Positions 1 through 10,823 of a stretch of 64,000 nucleotides of DNA are shown piece after piece (within the stretch, counting starts at the first letter, position 1; each line of letters begins with the position of its first letter). The stretch comes from Colwellia sp. C2M11 (GTDB lineage: Bacteria; Pseudomonadota; Gammaproteobacteria; Enterobacterales; Alteromonadaceae): contig NZ_JAHKQD010000039.1 of NCBI RefSeq assembly GCF_018860915.1, forward strand, positions 1 through 64,000, in the 5' to 3' direction. The notes under the pieces are model-generated. The model was given only the letters and a program-made list of their open reading frames with translations, was not told the DNA's origin and did not search any database. A program made the position numbers and the translations under genes.

Positions 1-9
1 ATCTTGATA

Positions 10-47
10 TAAATAATAAAGACGACCTAAGTCGCCCTTATTATTTA
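10..47. terminator. imperfect hairpin, possible bidirectional terminator
   Basis: Arms 10-26 and 31-47 pair with two mismatches around a CTAA loop. The core is GC-rich (GACGAC with GTCGCC) and the outer arms are A/T only. Read on either strand the distal arm acts as a U-rich run. It lies beyond the 3' end of the nqr operon, so it may end that transcript or insulate the gene beyond the window edge. The fold is by eye. Confidence 0.4.
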
Positions 48-170
48 TAGCAAATTAAACCTTACTTTACAGATAGTTCGTTTAGAGCAAAAAGAAGGCG
101 CAGCATTAATATTACTCAATGAAGACCTTCGATACAGCTATTGGACGAAATAACAAAAGATTCAGCTTAA

Positions 171-1394
171 TTAGCCACCGAAGTCATCTAGCATGATGTT
201 TTCATCTTCAACACCAAGATCTTTTAACATATGAATAACCGCAGCATTCATCATAGGAGGACCACACATGTAGTACTCACAATCTTCTGGAGCTTCATGG
301 TCCTTCAAATATTCTTCGAAAAGAACATTATGAATAAAGCCGGTTAAGCCATCCCAGTTGTCTTCAGGCTGAGGATCACTTAATGCAACATGCCATTCAA
401 AGTTATCATTATCAGCAGCTAAGCCGTTATAATCATCTTCATAAAACATTTCACGAAGTGAACGAGCACCATACCAGAAACTCATTTTACGTTTAGACTT
501 CAAACGCTTAAGTTGATCAAAGATATGAGAACGCATTGGAGCCATACCTGCACCACCACCAATAAATACCATTTCATTATCAGTGTCTTTCGCAAAGAAC
601 TCACCAAACGGACCTGAAATTGTTACTTTATCGCCTGGCTTCAAGCTAAAGATGTACGATGACATTTTACCTGCCGGTAAATGCAAACGTCCAGGAGGTG
701 GCGTAGCAATACGCACATTAAGCATAATAATGCCTTCCTCTTCTGGATAGTTAGCCATTGAGTAAGCACGTAATGTGTCTGTATCTACTTTAGACTCTAC
801 ATCGAAGAAACCAAAATGGTTCCAATCACCACGATATTGTTCATCAATATCAAAATCACTGTATTTAACGTGATGCGCTGGTGCTTCAATTTGAATATAA
901 CCACCGGCTTTAAATGGTACTGATTCGCCATTAGGAATTTGTAGCTTAAGCTCTTTAATGAAAGTTGCTTTGTTATCATTAGAGATAACTTCACATTCCC
1001 ATTGTTGAACACCAAAGATTTCATCTTCTACTTCAATTTCCATGTCTTGCTTAACAGCAACCTGACAGGCTAAACGACAGCCTGATTTTGCTTCACGCTT
1101 ATTGATATGACCTTCTTCCGTAGGAAGAATATCACCACCACCTGAATGCACTTCAACACGACATTGACCACAAGTACCGCCGCCGCCACATGCTGAAGGT
1201 ATAAAAATACCTTGATCAGCTAATGCGCCTAATAATTTACCACCTGCAGCAGTAACAACTGCTTTAGATGGATCACCGTTTATGCTAATCGTTACGTCAC
1301 CACTTGATACTAACTTAGATTTAGCAAATAAAATTACTAATACTAAGGCAATAACTATCGCTGTGAACATCGATACGCCGAGAATAATTTCCAT
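171..1394 (-). CDS. nqrF: Na+-translocating NADH:quinone reductase subunit F
   Basis: NqrF is the NADH-oxidising entry subunit of the sodium pump; electrons pass NADH to FAD to a 2Fe-2S cluster. The 407-residue length is usual for the family. Visible parts in order are one N-terminal membrane helix (about 5-25), a plant-type ferredoxin domain with cluster cysteines at 69, 75, 78 and 110, then a ferredoxin-reductase domain with the FAD motif RAYSMAN, a GGGAGMAP nucleotide loop and a C-terminal [12 protein letters not shown] motif ending in the typical DDFGG. It is the last gene of the nqr set in the window, 63 bp after nqrE. In relatives apbE, the flavin transferase, often follows, and that would lie outside this window. 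Confidence 0.97.
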   Translation of the reverse strand: MEIILGVSMFTAIVIALVLVILFAKSKLVSSGDVTISINGDPSKAVVTAAGGKLLGALADQGIFIPSACGGGGTCGQCRVEVHSGGGDILPTEEGHINKREAKSGCRLACQVAVKQDMEIEVEDEIFGVQQWECEVISNDNKATFIKELKLQIPNGESVPFKAGGYIQIEAPAHHVKYSDFDIDEQYRGDWNHFGFFDVESKVDTDTLRAYSMANYPEEEGIIMLNVRIATPPPGRLHLPAGKMSSYIFSLKPGDKVTISGPFGEFFAKDTDNEMVFIGGGAGMAPMRSHIFDQLKRLKSKRKMSFWYGARSLREMFYEDDYNGLAADNDNFEWHVALSDPQPEDNWDGLTGFIHNVLFEEYLKDHEAPEDCEYYMCGPPMMNAAVIHMLKDLGVEDENIMLDDFGG

Positions 1395-1457
1395 CGACCT
1401 TTCCTTAAAGTTATCTAAGGGTGCAACGCATAGAAACCTGCGTTACACCGACCAAAT

Positions 1458-2081
1458 TTATAACGAAATACCACCGAAAGACAAGAAGCCAAAAGCCATT
1501 AGTCCAGCAGTAATAAATGTGATACCTAAACCTTTCAAGCCGTCTGGTACATCAGAGTATTTCATCTTCTCGCGGATACCAGCGAGTAAAACAATCGCTA
1601 ATGCCCAACCAACACCAGAGCCAATACCATAAACAACTGATTCACCAAGCGTTAAGTTTTTAGATACCATAAATGATACCGCACCAAAAATCGCACAGTT
1701 AACGGTTATAAGTGGTAAAAATATACCAAGGGCTTGATACAAAGAAGGAAAATATTTATCTAATACCATTTCCAAGATTTGAACTAAGGCAGCAATTACA
1801 CCAATAAAGGTAATAAAAGATAAGAAGCTTAAATCAATCGATTCACTTGGATCGGTAATGCCTAATACAGCATCAAGTGCACCTGGTGCTAATACTGCTT
1901 GGTAGATAATTTGGTTCATTGGCACAGCCAAACCAAGTACTACAACAACAGCAACACCTAAACCAATTGCCGTATCTACTTTTTTCGATACCGCCAGGAA
2001 AGTACACATACCTAAGAAAAACATTAATGCGATGTTTTCAATAAAAATAGACTTAACTAATAATGCAATATAATGTTCCAT
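1458..2081 (-). CDS. nqrE: Na+-translocating NADH:quinone reductase subunit E
   Basis: NqrE is one of the two small antiporter-like membrane subunits (NqrD/NqrE, homologous to RnfA/RnfE). These form symmetric halves in the membrane and hold an iron centre between conserved cysteines. The protein has 207 residues and about six hydrophobic helices. The conserved Cys near the N-terminus ([13 protein letters not shown]) and a second in the TVNCAIFGA segment are both present. It starts 4 bp after the nqrD stop, so the two are translated from one message. Confidence 0.96.
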   Translation of the reverse strand: MEHYIALLVKSIFIENIALMFFLGMCTFLAVSKKVDTAIGLGVAVVVVLGLAVPMNQIIYQAVLAPGALDAVLGITDPSESIDLSFLSFITFIGVIAALVQILEMVLDKYFPSLYQALGIFLPLITVNCAIFGAVSFMVSKNLTLGESVVYGIGSGVGWALAIVLLAGIREKMKYSDVPDGLKGLGITFITAGLMAFGFLSFGGISL

Positions 2082-2085
2082 GGTA

Positions 2086-2709
2086 TTAATCCTTCTCTAC
2101 TTGTTCTGGTTTCCATTGGCGAATAGCCCAAATGATTAAACCAATAACGAAGAATGAACTAAATGGTAATACTAATAAACCATTCGCCTGATACCAGCCA
2201 TCATTTTGAATCAATGGTAGAATTTCAATACCAAATAAAGTACCAAAACCAAATAATTCACGGAAAAAAGCAACTAGCATTAATATTAAACCGTAACCTA
2301 GACCGTTACCGATACCATCGATAAAGCTCACAACAGGTTTTTCTTTCATGGCAAATGCTTCCGCACGCCCCATTACAATACAGTTAGTAATAATCAAACC
2401 AACGAAAACCGATAGTTCTTTAGATAACTGATACGAAAAAGCTTTAAGCACTTGGTCAACTACAATTACTAAAGATGCAATAATAGCCATTTGTACGATA
2501 ATACGCACACTTGAAGGTATATAGTTACGAATACTAGAAATGAATAAGTTAGAGAATGCCGTTACAAAAATAACAGCTAAACTCATAACCAAAGCATTTG
2601 CCATCGAACTGGTTACCGCTAAAGCAGAACAAATACCTAATACTTGTAATGCTATTGGGTTATTGTCAACAATAGGACCCGTTAATACTTTTTTAGCATC
2701 TGAAGACAT
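2086..2709 (-). CDS. nqrD: Na+-translocating NADH:quinone reductase subunit D
   Basis: NqrD is the second small antiporter-like membrane subunit of the Na+-NQR complex and partner of NqrE. It has 207 residues and about six membrane helices. The conserved cysteine motifs are visible as [12 protein letters not shown] near residue 25-35 and [16 protein letters not shown] near residue 110. Its start codon overlaps the last base of the nqrC stop region, so translational coupling is likely. It keeps the charged start [19 protein letters not shown] typical of the family. Confidence 0.96.
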   Translation of the reverse strand: MSSDAKKVLTGPIVDNNPIALQVLGICSALAVTSSMANALVMSLAVIFVTAFSNLFISSIRNYIPSSVRIIVQMAIIASLVIVVDQVLKAFSYQLSKELSVFVGLIITNCIVMGRAEAFAMKEKPVVSFIDGIGNGLGYGLILMLVAFFRELFGFGTLFGIEILPLIQNDGWYQANGLLVLPFSSFFVIGLIIWAIRQWKPEQVEKD

Positions 2710-3479
2710 TATTTAACCCCTTCTGCACGATATTTAGTAATGAAAGGAGCATAACCTTCTTTACCAAACCAAAACTGTAATGTATGAGTAACACCGTTAC
2801 TTGTTAAGGTTGCACCTGATAACGCATCCACACCGTGAATATCATTAGGTTTAGCACCGCCTTTAACTAGCTTAACTTTAACTTCACCAGCGTCGTTATA
2901 TATTTTTTTACCTGGCCATAAGGCTTTCCATTTAGGGTTAAGTACTTCCGCACCTAGTCCTGGAGTTTCCTTATGATCAGAGTAAATAACACTTTTCACT
3001 GTATTTAAGTCTGACTCTAAGCCAACGTAACCGTACATTAAGTCCCATAAACCAGAACCTATGATAGGTAATACAACAGTATCAATAGAACCTGAATCTG
3101 ATTTGATTAAGTAAACAACCGCTGTATTAGAACGACGATTGATACCTGCTATATCATTTTCCGGTTTAATTGATAAAGCTTTATCACGAGCATTACGACG
3201 CTCATCAAATAATAATGGGTCACTATCAATGAACTCACCTGAATCAAGGTCAATCATTCTAGCATCAACATATTTATTATATGTACCAACAATATCGCCG
3301 TTTGCTTTTTCGATTAACTTTGCAGCTTCTAAAACTTTAGTTTGCTGATCAAGTAACTTGTTTGCGTCTTGTTTATCTTTTAAGCCAACTGCTGAAATAG
3401 ATACTAAAGCAGCACAGACTAAACAGATCGCTAGAACGAATAATATCGTTCCTAATGGAGTTTCTTTATTACTAGACAT
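2709..3479 (-). CDS. nqrC: Na+-translocating NADH:quinone reductase subunit C
   Basis: NqrC carries a covalently bound FMN on the periplasmic side and passes electrons between NqrF and NqrB. I place the start at 3479 ([11 protein letters not shown]), eight codons inside the longest open frame, because this matches the family length (256 residues) and leaves only an 8-bp overlap with nqrB. One N-terminal membrane helix (about 10-33) is followed by the soluble FMN-binding domain. The flavinylation motif SGATLT is present, with the acceptor Thr at about residue 226. The flavin is attached by ApbE, which is not encoded in this window. Confidence 0.95.
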   Translation of the reverse strand: MSSNKETPLGTILFVLAICLVCAALVSISAVGLKDKQDANKLLDQQTKVLEAAKLIEKANGDIVGTYNKYVDARMIDLDSGEFIDSDPLLFDERRNARDKALSIKPENDIAGINRRSNTAVVYLIKSDSGSIDTVVLPIIGSGLWDLMYGYVGLESDLNTVKSVIYSDHKETPGLGAEVLNPKWKALWPGKKIYNDAGEVKVKLVKGGAKPNDIHGVDALSGATLTSNGVTHTLQFWFGKEGYAPFITKYRAEGVK

Positions 3480-4674
3480 TACGTGCAAGCCTCCGTTTAA
3501 CATTGCTTTTTACCACAAAGTAATCAAACAATGGTGCGAACAAATTAGCGAATAAAATAGCTAACATCATACCTTCTGGGAATGCAGGGTTTACTACACG
3601 AACTAGTACAACCATGACACCAACTAAAGCACCAAACCAATATTTACCTGTATTGGTAAAAGATGCTGAAACAGGATCTGTTGCCATAAACATCATACCA
3701 AAAGCAAAACCACCAATAACTAAATGCCAATGCCAAGGCATAGCAAACATTGTATTAGTATCACTGCCAACAGCATTGAATATTAATGAAGTAATTACCA
3801 TACCACCGAACACACCTAAAACGATGCGCCAAGAAGCAATACCTTTATAAAGTATGTAAGCACCACCAAGCAAGATAGCAAAAGTTGATACTTCACCTAC
3901 AGAACCAGGGATGAATCCCCAAAAAGCGTTCCACCAATCTGCATTAATTGAATAATCAACAAGGCCTTGATTAGCAGCACTTAACATTGTAGCGCCAGAG
4001 AAGCTGTCAGCAGCAACCCATACAGCATCACCTGAAATTTGTGCAGGATAAGCAAAGAATAAAAACGCACGACCCGCTAATGCAGGGTTTAAGAAGTTTT
4101 TACCTGTACCACCAAAAATTTCTTTTGCAATAACGATACCGAAGGTAATACCAATAGCTACTTGCCATAAAGGAATACTAGCCGGCAGAATTAGTGCAAA
4201 AAGAATAGAAGAAACGAAAAAACCTTCATTCACTTCATGCTTACGTACTGCAGCGAAAAGTACTTCCCAGAAGCCACCTACAATAAAAGTAACGGCGTAA
4301 ATAGGTAAGAAGAACATGGCACCATAGAAGGTCATATCCAATAAGCCTGAGCTTGCTGTTAATGAACCACCTAAAAAGTTGAATAAATCAACCTGCCAAG
4401 ATTGTGGTAAAGAATAACCAGCTGCCAAAGCATCAACTGCCTGATAACCTATGTTATACATACCAAAAAACATGGCTGGGAAAACCGCAAGCCATACTGT
4501 GATCATAATACGCTTTAAATCAATGCTATCACGAACGTGAGTTTTACCCTTACTTACATAGCCAGGAGTAAATAAACCCGTTGCAACAGCTTCATATAAT
4601 GCAAACCACTTTTCATGTTTACCGCCTTTTTCAAAATGCGGCTCTATATCTTCAATAAACTTTTTCAAGCCCAT
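3472..4674 (-). CDS. nqrB: Na+-translocating NADH:quinone reductase subunit B
   Basis: NqrB is the large membrane subunit that carries a covalent FMN and riboflavin and forms part of the sodium path. The protein has 400 residues and about ten hydrophobic helices. The FMN attachment motif is seen as DSFSGATML with the acceptor Thr at about residue 229, and the [17 protein letters not shown] segment typical of NqrB/RnfD is intact. It follows nqrA by 2 bp and overlaps nqrC by 8 bp. Confidence 0.97.
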   Translation of the reverse strand: MGLKKFIEDIEPHFEKGGKHEKWFALYEAVATGLFTPGYVSKGKTHVRDSIDLKRIMITVWLAVFPAMFFGMYNIGYQAVDALAAGYSLPQSWQVDLFNFLGGSLTASSGLLDMTFYGAMFFLPIYAVTFIVGGFWEVLFAAVRKHEVNEGFFVSSILFALILPASIPLWQVAIGITFGIVIAKEIFGGTGKNFLNPALAGRAFLFFAYPAQISGDAVWVAADSFSGATMLSAANQGLVDYSINADWWNAFWGFIPGSVGEVSTFAILLGGAYILYKGIASWRIVLGVFGGMVITSLIFNAVGSDTNTMFAMPWHWHLVIGGFAFGMMFMATDPVSASFTNTGKYWFGALVGVMVVLVRVVNPAFPEGMMLAILFANLFAPLFDYFVVKSNVKRRLARNV

Positions 4675-4676
4675 GA

Positions 4677-6014
4677 CTAACCTTCCTTCTCGATAGTAGT
4701 TAGACAGTCACGAAGAATGACACCGTAATCTGTTTTGCCTGGGCAAACAAATGTACACAGTGCTAAATCTTCTTCGTCTAGCTCTAAGGCACCTAGTTGT
4801 TGCGCACTATCAGTATCACCTGAACAAATATCACGTAGCAACAAGGTAGGTAAAATATCTAATGGCATAACACGTTCAAAATTACCAATTGGTACCATTG
4901 CACGTGAACTACCGTTAGTGGTTGTTGTCATGTTGAACAACTTCTTCGGGAAGAAGTGAGACATATAAGCACGTGTCACTGAGAATTTATTTGGGCCTGG
5001 ATACATATATCCCAAAAACTCTTTATCGCGTCCTTCAAGAATCAAAGACACTTGCACATGATAACGACCTAAATAGCTATGTACTGCTGTTGCCGTTGCG
5101 CCCATTAATAATGAACCTGAGACTACACGCACTTCACCATCAATAGTTTCACCGGCAGTTAATTCACCTGTATTAGCACCTAAAGTAGTGCGAATTAAAC
5201 GAGGATTTTTAGCTGCTGGTCCGGCAATCGAAATAACACGGGTGTTATCAAGTTCACCTGTAGTAAATAATTTTGCAATAGCAATCACATCTTGATAACC
5301 GACATGCCAAACGAATCTTTCAGCACTTACAGCTTTTAAGAAATGAATATGCGTACCCACTAAACCAGCAGGATGTTTACCTGCAAATTCAGTTACAGTC
5401 GCATTAGCATCAACAGGAATATTAGCCCCTGGTGCTTTATTCACAAAAACTTCACCTTCAGTTAAACGAGACAGAATCGTTAAACCTTGTTGGAAAGCTT
5501 CTGCTTGCTCAGCAATAATTACTTCAGGGTTAGCAGCTAATGGATTTGTATCCATCGCACTAACAAAGATAGCTTGAGGAGTACTATCAATTGCTGGAAT
5601 CTTACTGAATGGGCGAGTTCTAATTGCAGTCCAAAGACCAGATTCAACTAAGTTTTCAACCACTTTCTCACGTGATATAGCACCTAATTCATTGGCAGAG
5701 TAACTAGCAAATATTTCTTTATCAGAGCCATCAATATCGATAACGACTGACTGTAAAATACGTTTTTCACCACGGTTAATTTCTTTAACAACACCGGAAG
5801 CTTGAGCTGTGAATTTAACGCCAAGGTTCTTTTTATCACTAAAAATTACTTGACCTTTTTTAACGCGATCACCCACTTTTACAAACATGGTTGGACGCAT
5901 ACCCACAAACTCTTCACCTAATGTTGCAACGGTTTTGATGGACGGACCATCATGGATTACCTGCTGTGGAGCTCCCTTAACAGGAACATCTAAGCCTTTT
6001 TTTATTGTAATCAT
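4677..6014 (-). CDS. nqrA: Na+-translocating NADH:quinone reductase subunit A
   Basis: NqrA is the cytoplasmic subunit implicated in ubiquinone binding and is the first gene of the operon. The open frame continues upstream to 6206, but the family start [14 protein letters not shown] falls at 6014 and gives 445 residues, the usual length, so I use it. The residues encoded upstream do not resemble NqrA. The ribosome binding site before this ATG is weak (AGTGCAAGTG). The C-terminal region has the [30 protein letters not shown] pattern of the family, spread over about residues 370-400 (quoted here in shortened sense only). nqrB follows after 2 bp. Confidence 0.95.
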   Translation of the reverse strand: MITIKKGLDVPVKGAPQQVIHDGPSIKTVATLGEEFVGMRPTMFVKVGDRVKKGQVIFSDKKNLGVKFTAQASGVVKEINRGEKRILQSVVIDIDGSDKEIFASYSANELGAISREKVVENLVESGLWTAIRTRPFSKIPAIDSTPQAIFVSAMDTNPLAANPEVIIAEQAEAFQQGLTILSRLTEGEVFVNKAPGANIPVDANATVTEFAGKHPAGLVGTHIHFLKAVSAERFVWHVGYQDVIAIAKLFTTGELDNTRVISIAGPAAKNPRLIRTTLGANTGELTAGETIDGEVRVVSGSLLMGATATAVHSYLGRYHVQVSLILEGRDKEFLGYMYPGPNKFSVTRAYMSHFFPKKLFNMTTTTNGSSRAMVPIGNFERVMPLDILPTLLLRDICSGDTDSAQQLGALELDEEDLALCTFVCPGKTDYGVILRDCLTTIEKEG

Positions 6015-6452
6015 AAACACTTGCACTACTTTTGATGGGAGTAAAAAATCAACGACATATTTATCCTTAATAATTGGCATAACCCAACAAAAAAAGACAT
6101 ATAAGTAATTGATTTCAGTGTATTTCAGTAAAGAACTTATTCCTTCATATGAAAAAATAAGACCCACTGGCTCTAAGTTAAACTTTTCTGACACAAATAT
6201 TACCACAAAAAAGTCTTTTCATTCTACGCCCATTAACAAATTTTCACTACAATTTAGACTATAGTGGTATCTTTTGGACTAAAAAAAGAACAAAAGCTTC
6301 TACTTGAGCATTTATTGAATAAAAAAGGCTGGTTTTATGATACAGATCAATTAGTTTTTTAGGATATTCTCTAATAATGAAGATTACAATAAAATACGTT
6401 AAGTCGTTAATTTAATACTATTGGCACATAAAAATAGTCAGTTAACTAAATT
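6015..6452. other. intergenic region upstream of nqrA
   Basis: This 438-bp A/T-rich gap must hold the nqr promoter, read leftward. The upper half also holds a short plus-strand frame, GTG at 6264 to TAG at 6362 (32 codons), with no clear ribosome binding site; a TATAGT box lies at its very start. I see no strong inverted repeat. The downstream end abuts the stop codon of the diguanylate cyclase gene. Confidence 0.5.
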
Positions 6453-7511
6453 TTAAAAAATACAATTACGCCCACTATTTTTTGCTTGGTAGAGCTTTTC
6501 ATCTGCTTCTTTTAACTTACTTTCAATTTCGCTATATGTATGAGCAATCGTTACCCCAAGGCTCATTGTTATTTTCAACTCTTGGTTTTCATCTTTTAGC
6601 TTCATTTCACTGACCGCACAACGGATTTTTTCAGCTATTTTCATGCCGGTATCATAGTCCGTATTTGAAAAAATAATTAAAAACTCCTCTCCCCCAACTC
6701 GAGAAACAATATCTTCATCACGAATCGACTTTTCCATTGTACGCGCTAATTTTTGTAAAATACGATCACCGGTGTGATGACCATAATGATCGTTAAAGCT
6801 TTTAAAGTTATCAACATCAGCCATAATTAGTACCATAGGAAACCTGTTTGGCACTTTCGCTTTGCTAGCAGGGAAAAAAACGGCATCAATAAAACGGCGA
6901 TTAGGTAAATTAGTAAGTATGTCAGTATTCGCTTGCTGCTCTTTAGATATATTAATATTTGTCATCGCTGAATGACTGTGCTCGCGAAAATATTCGTTAA
7001 TAAAACTAAGAATGTTGACGACAAAAAAAGAAGAAAGGAAACGAATAACTTCTGAGTCAGAATAATGCGCGATTAATATTTCCTGATTATTAAGCATAAG
7101 TAACAAGGATACAAATACAAATCCGTTAGTAATAGACCCATAAAGATAACCAAGCATAGCAAAAAGTACTAGCGGAAATGGGAAGGTCCAATAAAGCGCA
7201 GTGTTATCAATTCCTCCTTGATAAACTAATACTATACAAAAAATAACAATACTTAAACTAATGACATTACAACTTAAATCTAAGCATTTATATAAGTAAA
7301 ATAACGCTAAATTAGCAAGAAAAATAAGAAGGGTAACAAAGACAGTTAAGAAAATGACTTTATCGTTATTGATATAATTAATATAGCTAAAGAATGATAG
7401 TGCTATACAGCCAAAACAACTAAAACCTAAAAAAGAATACAGACGTCTATTGTAATCGACATAATTACTATCATTACGTTCAAAAAAATGTGAAAACAAA
7501 GAAGTAGACAT
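6453..7511 (-). CDS. membrane-bound diguanylate cyclase (GGDEF)
   Basis: Predicted to make c-di-GMP from two GTP. The N-terminal half (about residues 25-185) has five or six hydrophobic helices with no sensor domain I can name. The GGDEF domain occupies about 195-352. The active-site motif is GGEEF, preceded by an RDED inhibitory site five residues upstream, so product feedback control is expected. The DILTNLPNRRFID and DNFKSFNDHYGHHTGD motifs are intact, so it should be active. It is a single gene, upstream (in reading direction) of the nqrA promoter region but not obviously co-transcribed. Confidence 0.9.
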   Translation of the reverse strand: MSTSLFSHFFERNDSNYVDYNRRLYSFLGFSCFGCIALSFFSYINYINNDKVIFLTVFVTLLIFLANLALFYLYKCLDLSCNVISLSIVIFCIVLVYQGGIDNTALYWTFPFPLVLFAMLGYLYGSITNGFVFVSLLLMLNNQEILIAHYSDSEVIRFLSSFFVVNILSFINEYFREHSHSAMTNINISKEQQANTDILTNLPNRRFIDAVFFPASKAKVPNRFPMVLIMADVDNFKSFNDHYGHHTGDRILQKLARTMEKSIRDEDIVSRVGGEEFLIIFSNTDYDTGMKIAEKIRCAVSEMKLKDENQELKITMSLGVTIAHTYSEIESKLKEADEKLYQAKNSGRNCIF

Positions 7512-7570
7512 ATCATTAGCTAAAAAGTTTTAAGTTATCTTCATTATAGTTGAGTATATTAAGTCCTTCA

Positions 7571-7602
7571 AAAAGAAAAAACCGATGACATGCATCGGTT
7601 TT
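7571..7602 (-). terminator. rho-independent terminator after fabV
   Basis: Arms 7578-7587 and 7593-7602 form a perfect 10-bp stem (AAAACCGATG with CATCGGTTTT) with a 5-nt loop. On the minus strand it is followed by a T-rich run at 7577-7571. It sits 25 bp beyond the fabV stop codon. Confidence 0.85.
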
Positions 7603-7626
7603 AAATATTCACTATTTCAAAAGATA

Positions 7627-8817
7627 TTAACTCAGATTATTAATGCCGACTTCCGGACTGATATCTGCGTCATAATCAACCCCATCCACATCAAAACCGA
7701 ATAATTTTAAAAATTCGTGATGATAGCCAACATAATCTGTTAAATCATCAATAGTCTCTGTTTCTACAGTATTCCAAATGTCAGTTATACGTTGTTGAAC
7801 GCTATCTTCTAGCTCTTTGTAGTTTTGACGAAAACGTCCCTCTTCATCAAGACGAGGACTATTACTATAAATATTCTCTTTAAACAAATTAGCTATTTGT
7901 TCAATACAACCTTCATAGGTACCATCAGCTTTCATTACTTTAAACATAGCTGAAATATATAAAGGCATAATTGGGATGGCTGAGCTTGCTTGCGTTACTA
8001 CTGCATTAAGTGATGTAACACGCGCTTGACCATCAAGACTCGCCGTTGCAGCATTAATAGCTGTAGCCGCGCGATCTAAATCTTCTTTTGCTTTACCAAT
8101 AGTCGCTTTACCGTATATTGGCCATGTTAACTCTTTACCAATATAAGTATAGGCAACAGTTTTAACACCTTGTGCTAACACATCAGCTTCTTTTAATGCC
8201 TTTAACCAAAGCTCCCAATCAGCGCCACCCATAACATCGATAGTACCTTGAATTTCTTCTTCATTTGCTGCTTCTACTGAAACTGAATCAATAATGCGTT
8301 TAGAAGTATTTAAGTTTCGGGTGGTAACACTTTCACCAATTGGTTTTAAAGTAGAAGAGTATACTTCACCCGTATCAGGATCAGTTCTACGTGGAGATGC
8401 TAATGAGTATATAACTAAATCGATTTTACCTAAATCAGCTTTAATTGTTTCAATTGCTTGCGCTTTAATTTCGTGAGAAAAAGCATCACCATTAATATTT
8501 TTAGAATAAATTCCTGCGTCGTCTGCTGCTTTTTGAAAAGCGGCAGTATTATACCAACCTGCTGAGCCTGTTTTCTTTTCTGTTGGTGGCTTTTCAAAGA
8601 ATATACCTAATGTACTAGCATTATGACCAAATGTTGCAGTGATACGAGAAGCCAAACCATAGCCAGTAGATGCACCAATAACTAAAACGTTTTTAGGACC
8701 GTTATCACTAAATGATTGATTTTTAACATAAGAAATTTGTTCGTTAACATGTGCTTCACAGCCTACTGGGTGAGCATTAGTACAAATAAAACCACGAATT
8801 TTTGGTTTGATAACCAT
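7627..8817 (-). CDS. fabV: enoyl-[ACP] / trans-2-enoyl-CoA reductase FabV
   Basis: FabV catalyses the NADH-dependent last step of the fatty acid elongation cycle. The 396 residues match the family, which is larger than FabI. The start MVIKPKIRGFICTNAHPVGC is characteristic. The nucleotide-binding GASTGYGLASR segment lies at about residues 48-58, and the catalytic Tyr-x8-Lys pair is seen in YGKATIGKAK. It is monocistronic: bolA ends 144 bp upstream, and a strong terminator follows. FabV enzymes are known to be far less sensitive to triclosan than FabI. No fabI is visible in this window. Confidence 0.95.
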   Translation of the reverse strand: MVIKPKIRGFICTNAHPVGCEAHVNEQISYVKNQSFSDNGPKNVLVIGASTGYGLASRITATFGHNASTLGIFFEKPPTEKKTGSAGWYNTAAFQKAADDAGIYSKNINGDAFSHEIKAQAIETIKADLGKIDLVIYSLASPRRTDPDTGEVYSSTLKPIGESVTTRNLNTSKRIIDSVSVEAANEEEIQGTIDVMGGADWELWLKALKEADVLAQGVKTVAYTYIGKELTWPIYGKATIGKAKEDLDRAATAINAATASLDGQARVTSLNAVVTQASSAIPIMPLYISAMFKVMKADGTYEGCIEQIANLFKENIYSNSPRLDEEGRFRQNYKELEDSVQQRITDIWNTVETETIDDLTDYVGYHHEFLKLFGFDVDGVDYDADISPEVGINNLS

Positions 8818-8961
8818 AAGAAAACCTTTTAAATTACTTTTATAAAGAATAAATTTATTCTCATATTACACCACGATAGTATGAGAATTTTCCGCTATTG
8901 TACCTTGCTAATAACTCAAAGAGGTACGAGCAGTTAAAAAAAGAAGTAATAAGTGGTTAAA

Positions 8962-9276
8962 TTACTTACCTCCACCTAAACAGTTCGGTGACAACGGCGT
9001 ATTGTCAGCATAATAATCATGCCACTCTTTTTCTGTATATGTATGTAGTGCAAGTGCGTGTATTTTTCCTGCTAGCTCTTCAGCTAATAAAGAGTTAATT
9101 GCGCGATGACGCTTAATTAAGCGTTCTCCCTCAAACTTATTAGAAACGATTGTCACTTTAAAGTGTGACTCACTTCCTGGCGGTACATTGTGATTATTGC
9201 TTTCGTTAATTACATCTAAGTGTAACGGGGAAAAAGCAGAGAGAATTTTTTCTTCAATGACGGTAGCTATAAACAT
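8962..9276 (-). CDS. bolA: BolA family protein
   Basis: A 104-residue BolA-fold protein. BolA proteins bind monothiol glutaredoxins through a shared Fe-S cluster and have also been described as transcription regulators. The conserved FKVTIVSNKFEGERLIKRHR segment with the invariant histidine region is complete, and the C-terminus ends in a CLGGGK tail. The length matches E. coli BolA (about 105). Shewanella and Vibrio also keep bolA near nqr, which agrees with vertical inheritance. Confidence 0.9.
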   Translation of the reverse strand: MFIATVIEEKILSAFSPLHLDVINESNNHNVPPGSESHFKVTIVSNKFEGERLIKRHRAINSLLAEELAGKIHALALHTYTEKEWHDYYADNTPLSPNCLGGGK

Positions 9277-9535
9277 TATTATTCTCGAGAAAATGAAAGG
9301 TGTACTAATAATTTTAGTCGATTAAATTCTATATGCCATAAACAAGGAGACAAAAGTAAAAATTTAACAGTAAATTTAGTTTGGTATTATTAATCTATTT
9401 AATTTTTTATTAAATCTTTTTTTATTTTAGTTACTTTTATGGGGATGAAGCAACATTTAAACAAGTATATTTTGAAGTCGCTTGCGGATATGTCACAATA
9501 ACTCATATTAATTTCTCTCCAACATTACTTTTAAA

Positions 9536-10735
9536 ATGCTTAGCCCTTTTTTTCTTCATGATAAACAATTAACACTGGTTCGTTTTCCATTAGCCCAAGT
9601 AAATCGCAGTTTACAAGCATGGGATGCTGCTGATGAATATTTACTCAATTATATTAATACTGAACAACTGTTCTCTGAAAAATCTCGCATAGTCATTTTT
9701 AATGATGCTTTTGGTGCATTAACGACACACTTTTGCCTTCCCAAAACGACGAGTATCACTCAACCAAATAACCCAGATGTCTATTGTGTTAATGACTCCT
9801 ATATTAGCAGCCAAGGAATTGCTTGTAATATTGAGCAAAATTCATTGAGTAATAACAATATCACGCAACTGAATTGTTTAGACACTCTTCCTCAAGATAT
9901 TGAGGTTATTCTATTTAAAATACCTAAAAGTAAATCGTTGTTAATAGAACAATTAATCATGATTAAGGATAGTGTTGATCAAAATGTAACAGGACAAAAA
10001 CCTATCTTTATTGCAGCTGATCGTGCAAAAGATATTCATAGTTCGACACTGAAATTATTTGAAAAATATTTAGGTACAACAACAACCTCGCTTGCGGTAA
10101 AAAAAGCCCGTTTAGTGTTTTGTCAATTTGATCAAAAACAAAAGCATAAATCACCTTTTCCAACGATATGGCCACTCCCGAATAAAGCGCTAAATTGTGA
10201 TTTTACTATTAGTAATCATGCCAATGTGTATTCACGAGAAAAACTCGATATAGGGGCTCGATATTTTATTGAGAACTTACCCTGTGTAGCAGAAAATAGT
10301 GAAGTAATAGACTTAGGTTGCGGTAATGGCGTTATCGGTTTAAGCATATTAGCTCAACAACCTAGCGCAAAAATACAGTTTTTTGATGAATCTCATATGG
10401 CAATAACATCTGCCAGAGAAAATATTAGTAATAACTTACCTAATTTAATCACGCATTGTCAGTTTCAGCTCAATGACTGTTTAAGCAATGTTGAAAGTAA
10501 TAGTGTTGACTTAATTTTATGTAATCCACCTTTTCATCAGCAAGCCGCGACGACAGACCATATTGCATGGCAAATGTTCAAAGATAGCCATAGAGTATTG
10601 AAAAAAGGAGGAGAGTTACGCATTATTGGTAATAGGCAATTGGCATATCATATAAAACTAAAACGGATTTTTGGTAATGAAAAGCTAATTGCCAGTAATG
10701 ATAAATTTGTTACACAATCGGCAATAAAGCGATAG
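9536..10735 (+). CDS. rlmG: 23S rRNA (guanine(1835)-N(2))-methyltransferase RlmG
   Basis: RlmG methylates N2 of G1835 in 23S rRNA using S-adenosylmethionine. The 399-residue protein has the two-domain RsmC/RlmG layout: a degenerate N-terminal methyltransferase-like half and an active C-terminal half. The latter holds the SAM motif DLGCGNGVIGL and the catalytic motif NPPFHQ. The N-terminal text (LQAWDAADEYLL, IFNDAFGAL) fits RlmG rather than RsmC. No obvious ribosome binding site precedes the ATG, so the exact start is slightly uncertain. Confidence 0.92.
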   Translation: MLSPFFLHDKQLTLVRFPLAQVNRSLQAWDAADEYLLNYINTEQLFSEKSRIVIFNDAFGALTTHFCLPKTTSITQPNNPDVYCVNDSYISSQGIACNIEQNSLSNNNITQLNCLDTLPQDIEVILFKIPKSKSLLIEQLIMIKDSVDQNVTGQKPIFIAADRAKDIHSSTLKLFEKYLGTTTTSLAVKKARLVFCQFDQKQKHKSPFPTIWPLPNKALNCDFTISNHANVYSREKLDIGARYFIENLPCVAENSEVIDLGCGNGVIGLSILAQQPSAKIQFFDESHMAITSARENISNNLPNLITHCQFQLNDCLSNVESNSVDLILCNPPFHQQAATTDHIAWQMFKDSHRVLKKGGELRIIGNRQLAYHIKLKRIFGNEKLIASNDKFVTQSAIKR

Positions 10736-10823
10736 TCCGATATGATACTCTAGTCTATATACTGATGTTGAAAATAATGACTCATTGCAAAAAATTGATT
10801 AACAAGAAAAGCGACGACCTCTC

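Noticed and set aside
6015-6206. 64-residue N-terminal extension of NqrA
   Set aside because: The extension is not like NqrA; the family start MITIKKGL is at 6014 and gives the normal 445 residues.
9439-9501. 20-codon ATG frame before rlmG
   Set aside because: Too short, no ribosome binding site and no support beyond being open.
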